This document shows, piece by piece, positions 61,621 through 64,000 of a stretch of 64,000 nt of DNA. Position numbers and translations under genes: made by a program. Within the stretch, counting starts at the first letter, position 1. Each line of letters opens with the position of its first letter. Under the pieces are notes generated by a model. The model searched no databases. It saw only the letters and a program-made list of their open reading frames with translations, and had not been told where the DNA came from. The stretch is from Pseudomonas fluorescens. GTDB taxonomy: Bacteria; Pseudomonadota; Gammaproteobacteria; Pseudomonadales; Pseudomonadaceae. The stretch lies in NCBI RefSeq assembly GCF_900636825.1, contig NZ_LR134318.1:3939501-4003500 (forward strand). Reading direction: 5' to 3'.

Positions 61621-62666
61621 AGGGGGGATTGGGTTTGCACCACGGGGACGATGGGCGCCGAGCGCTTTTTCTTCGTTGCGCGCTCGCCGAGGAACAACAC
61701 CGAGGTGAAATTGAACCGACTGAAAATCATCGCCAACACCACCGGCCCCAGCAGCCCACCACTCAAGCCACCCAATACCAGCAGACTTTCATCCTCCACA
61801 CCCAACCGCCCCAGCACAAACCTCGACGCCGCCGCGAACAGCACATGGAACAGGAAGATCGCATACGAATACCCGCCCAACCACGTCAGCGCCTTCGACC
61901 GCATATCACTCGACAGCAAAGCGATGCAGGACACGCACCCCACGGTCAATCCGATCACGCTACGGCGGTCAACAATCAACTCACGATCAATCGCCGCCAC
62001 ATACAGCAGCGTCAACGAAATCAACACAAACACCAACGGCCCGATCACTCTGAAGCGCCGCTTCAACGCATCGACATTTTCCTGGCCAATCATTCCCGCG
62101 ACAAAAAACGGCAGCAGATAAATCGCCCCGTTAATGCCGAACGCATCGAGCGGGAATGGCGGCAGCAAAAACAACAACGCGGCCAACGCAAACAGCCCAT
62201 ACAAGCGCGTCGCCGTGCGCAGCATGCCGCGCCATTCCAGCAAGCCGACGAACATGAAAATGATGAACACCGCTTGCAAGAACCAGAAGTGGTTGATCGG
62301 TACCCAAAACGACAACAGCGCCTCGATCACCCCGACATCCTTGTTCACCCCTGGCCCGACTGCTTGCAGCACCGAAAACGGTACGCCCACGCAAAACAGC
62401 GGCACGATCAAGCGGCGTACCTTGCCGCTGAAAAAAGCGGAAAAATCGTTGCCACGGATCTTGTAGATCGAATAGATGTAGCCGGAAATAAACGTGAACA
62501 GCGGCATGCGCACGTAGACCATCGAATCGGCAATCACCCGGAACGGCGAACCGATGTCGATCTTCAACCCGCCGCCCAACGGTCCGATAACGTGATAGAG
62601 CACCAGCAGCAGGCACGCCAGGCCACGCAGGGTTTCAATCTCCAGGGACTTGTTCTTGCTCGACAT
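61617..62666 (-). CDS. Acyltransferase 3 family membrane protein
   Basis: 349 residues with about ten transmembrane helices. IETLRGLACLLLVLYHV is the acyltransferase-3 opening with the conserved Arg and His; PLFTFISGYIYSIY, FWFLQAVFIIFMF and the later helices (YAIFLFHVLFAAASRF) fit the family. These enzymes move acetyl or other acyl groups across the inner membrane onto polysaccharides. Together with the SGNH hydrolase next door they probably acylate the exopolysaccharide. Its C terminus reaches into the repeat array. Confidence 0.93.
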   Translation of the reverse strand: MSSKNKSLEIETLRGLACLLLVLYHVIGPLGGGLKIDIGSPFRVIADSMVYVRMPLFTFISGYIYSIYKIRGNDFSAFFSGKVRRLIVPLFCVGVPFSVLQAVGPGVNKDVGVIEALLSFWVPINHFWFLQAVFIIFMFVGLLEWRGMLRTATRLYGLFALAALLFLLPPFPLDAFGINGAIYLLPFFVAGMIGQENVDALKRRFRVIGPLVFVLISLTLLYVAAIDRELIVDRRSVIGLTVGCVSCIALLSSDMRSKALTWLGGYSYAIFLFHVLFAAASRFVLGRLGVEDESLLVLGGLSGGLLGPVVLAMIFSRFNFTSVLFLGERATKKKRSAPIVPVVQTQSPL

Positions 62667-62678
62667 ACAGCACCCGCC

Positions 62679-63782
62679 TCAATTCAGAATTCTGGATTCA
62701 ACCTGTACCGGTTTGTTCGCCCGCAGCATCAATCCAAGCCCCACGAACAACACCGGCACCACCATCGAAAAGTGCCGGGCGAAGGAGCCGAAGTCCGGTT
62801 CGAACAGCCCTTGAACCAGCAAAAATGCCAACGGAATCGCGATCAATTCCTTGGGTTTGGTCTGGATCGGCGCGCCTTTGTAGTCGGTTGAGGTGATGAC
62901 TTTGAACAGCAGCAGAGCGGTCATGATCATCAGCGCCACGAAAATCACCTGCCCAGGGCCGGACAGCAGAATCAGCTCCACCGGAAACGATAAGCGAAAG
63001 AAGATGATCATCGAGTCCAGCGCCTGCGAAACAAAATCACTGCCGGTGAGCCACGAGACGATCAACGACTTCGAGCCCTCCTCGCCCGCCGTGCGCAGTT
63101 CGTTGTTGCTGGCGCGAATCGACGACACCGGAAAACCCAATGCGACCTGGATCGCCATGGCCACCGCCAGGTAAAACAGAAACAGCATCAGGAAGAAGGT
63201 GAAGCGCGACACGTACTTCTTCATCACACAGACGCCGACCCATGACAGCGAAAACAGAATCCAGTAAGGCCGGATCAGCACGCCGTAGATCACTGCCGAA
63301 AGGAAAAACCCGCCGCGATATTTGCGCGTCAACGAGCTGAGCAAAATGCTCAACACCGCCACCGAAACGATGATTTCCTTGGTCAGGTTCTCAAGGAAAA
63401 ACGAGCGGACGATGCCCCACAGGCACAGGGTGCCGAAGATCGCCAACGGCATGCGCCGGAACACCACGACCGGAATCGCCGTAAGGAAAAAATTGCAAAA
63501 CATGCCGTAGGCCCAGGCATTGGTCAGGTTGATCCCGGTGGGCCGCAGCAGAAACGCCGAACATTCATAGGACGAACGATCCGGCGAGAACGGGTTCCAG
63601 AAATTGCAGTTATCGGCGCGGGCGTAGGACGACCACAAGGTCATCGCATCCGGACCTGGCGCGCGGGGCACCAGCAGCGGCATCGCCACCGAGAGAAACA
63701 GCCCGGTGAACAGAATCAGGAACGAGACATACGAATCGAGTCGCTTGCCGCGAAACTCGATGCACGGCAACTTCAGGCCCAT
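62679..63782 (-). CDS. Polytopic membrane protein, candidate polysaccharide polymerase (Wzy-like)
   Basis: 367 residues from MGLKLPCIEFRGKRLDSYVS (the frame extends 29 codons upstream). About ten hydrophobic segments and a large non-membrane loop near residues 40-100 (PRAPGPDAMTLWSSYARADN) fit Wzy/O-antigen-polymerase topology, but no sequence motif is diagnostic. Its start overlaps the flippase stop by ten bases, and it is followed after 12 bases by the acyltransferase. Position in the locus between Wzx and acyltransferase favours a polymerase role. Confidence 0.65.
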   Translation of the reverse strand: MGLKLPCIEFRGKRLDSYVSFLILFTGLFLSVAMPLLVPRAPGPDAMTLWSSYARADNCNFWNPFSPDRSSYECSAFLLRPTGINLTNAWAYGMFCNFFLTAIPVVVFRRMPLAIFGTLCLWGIVRSFFLENLTKEIIVSVAVLSILLSSLTRKYRGGFFLSAVIYGVLIRPYWILFSLSWVGVCVMKKYVSRFTFFLMLFLFYLAVAMAIQVALGFPVSSIRASNNELRTAGEEGSKSLIVSWLTGSDFVSQALDSMIIFFRLSFPVELILLSGPGQVIFVALMIMTALLLFKVITSTDYKGAPIQTKPKELIAIPLAFLLVQGLFEPDFGSFARHFSMVVPVLFVGLGLMLRANKPVQVESRILN

Positions 63783-64000
63783 GACAATCCAGCCTTTTTC
63801 GCCCGGGTCGCACGGGTCAGCACAGCAATCACGGCAAGCTGCACGATGATCGCAAACACATTGCCCCACGCTGCGCCGTAGATCGAATAATGCTTGATCA
63901 GGACGTAGCTGACCGGCACGGACAGCAACAGGCAGATCGCCGCACTGGCGAGCGAAACCCGACTGTTTTTCGAGGCGATCAAACCGCCCCAGACGATGTC
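63773..64000 (-). CDS. Oligosaccharide flippase (Wzx type), C-terminal part
   Basis: Only the last 75 or so residues are visible; the gene continues beyond the right edge. IASKNSRVSLASAAICLLLS, VPVSYVLIKHYSIYGAAWGN and VFAIIVQLAVIAVLTRA match the C-terminal helices of polysaccharide flippases (MOP superfamily), with the GAAWG/G-A-G motif typical of them. It would move the lipid-linked repeat unit across the inner membrane for the polymerase encoded next. Confidence 0.8.
   Translation of the reverse strand, partial: DIVWGGLIASKNSRVSLASAAICLLLSVPVSYVLIKHYSIYGAAWGNVFAIIVQLAVIAVLTRATRAKKAGLSWA

Noticed and set aside
61629..62891. Long plus-strand frame opposite the acyltransferase and its neighbour
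   Set aside because: Gln/His/Arg-rich shadow; the minus strand has a normal membrane enzyme.
1..64000. tRNA, rRNA or CRISPR arrays
   Set aside because: No cloverleaf-like or rRNA sequence and no regularly spaced identical repeats with unique spacers were seen; the only regular repeats are REP-type arrays.

Overview
The window looks like a chromosome segment of a Pseudomonas of the fluorescens type. This rests on Pseudomonas-typical small families (DUF1652, DUF2388, DUF2934, KGG-repeat proteins), on GTGGGAGCTGGCTTGCCAGC-type and GTAGGAGCTGC-type REP/REPIN repeats, and on core genes dusC, uppP, galE and galU. No rRNA, tRNA or CRISPR was seen.

Region 1 (1-35.9 kb) is a loosely packed stress and accessory region. 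It holds the start of a YciE/YciF-like protein, five SDR enzymes in the whole region, DUF421 membrane proteins, a large hybrid histidine kinase with two single-domain receivers, a CBS protein, KGG and DUF2934 small proteins, a DCC-family thiol oxidoreductase, a GH13 glucosidase/trehalose-synthase-like pair, a lipoprotein esterase, a zinc alcohol dehydrogenase, a CheB-type methylesterase, a bd-type oxidase (CioAB-like), and a TetR/SDR pair with two clear operator palindromes. The gene content recalls the RpoS-type stress cluster around PA2134-PA2192 of P. aeruginosa (recalled, not searched). It contains many decayed genes: a frameshifted DUF421 protein, an IS66 relic, a frameshifted cyclodeaminase and a heavily eroded RNase Z-like gene.

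Region 2 (36.2-45.3 kb) is a mobile island. It begins with a truncated IS66 element and ends with a tyrosine integrase next to dusC. Between them lie unknown genes on the minus strand, a decayed DUF4209 gene, two neighbouring proteins sharing a C-terminal motif, an XRE regulator, a 1.8 kb stretch without clear genes but rich in hairpins, and two small excisionase-like proteins.

Region 3 (45.4-64 kb) is core sequence followed by an exopolysaccharide locus. dusC, a DUF2388 protein and uppP come first. Then come two orphan winged-helix regulators, an undecaprenyl-phosphate sugar phosphotransferase, a minus-strand operon resembling E. coli gfcABCDE/yjbEFGH (threonine/glycine-rich small protein, Wza-like exporter, GfcB, GfcC, YjbH barrel), galE and galU for UDP-sugars, a stand-alone phosphomannomutase C-terminal domain, an SGNH hydrolase, an acyltransferase, a polytopic polymerase-like protein and the end of a flippase running off the window. 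Together these form a Wzx/Wzy-type polysaccharide pathway: UDP-sugar supply, lipid-carrier priming, flipping, polymerisation, acyl decoration and Gfc/YjbH-type outer-membrane export. It has its own regulators and candidate Vfr/CRP and sigma-54 sites.
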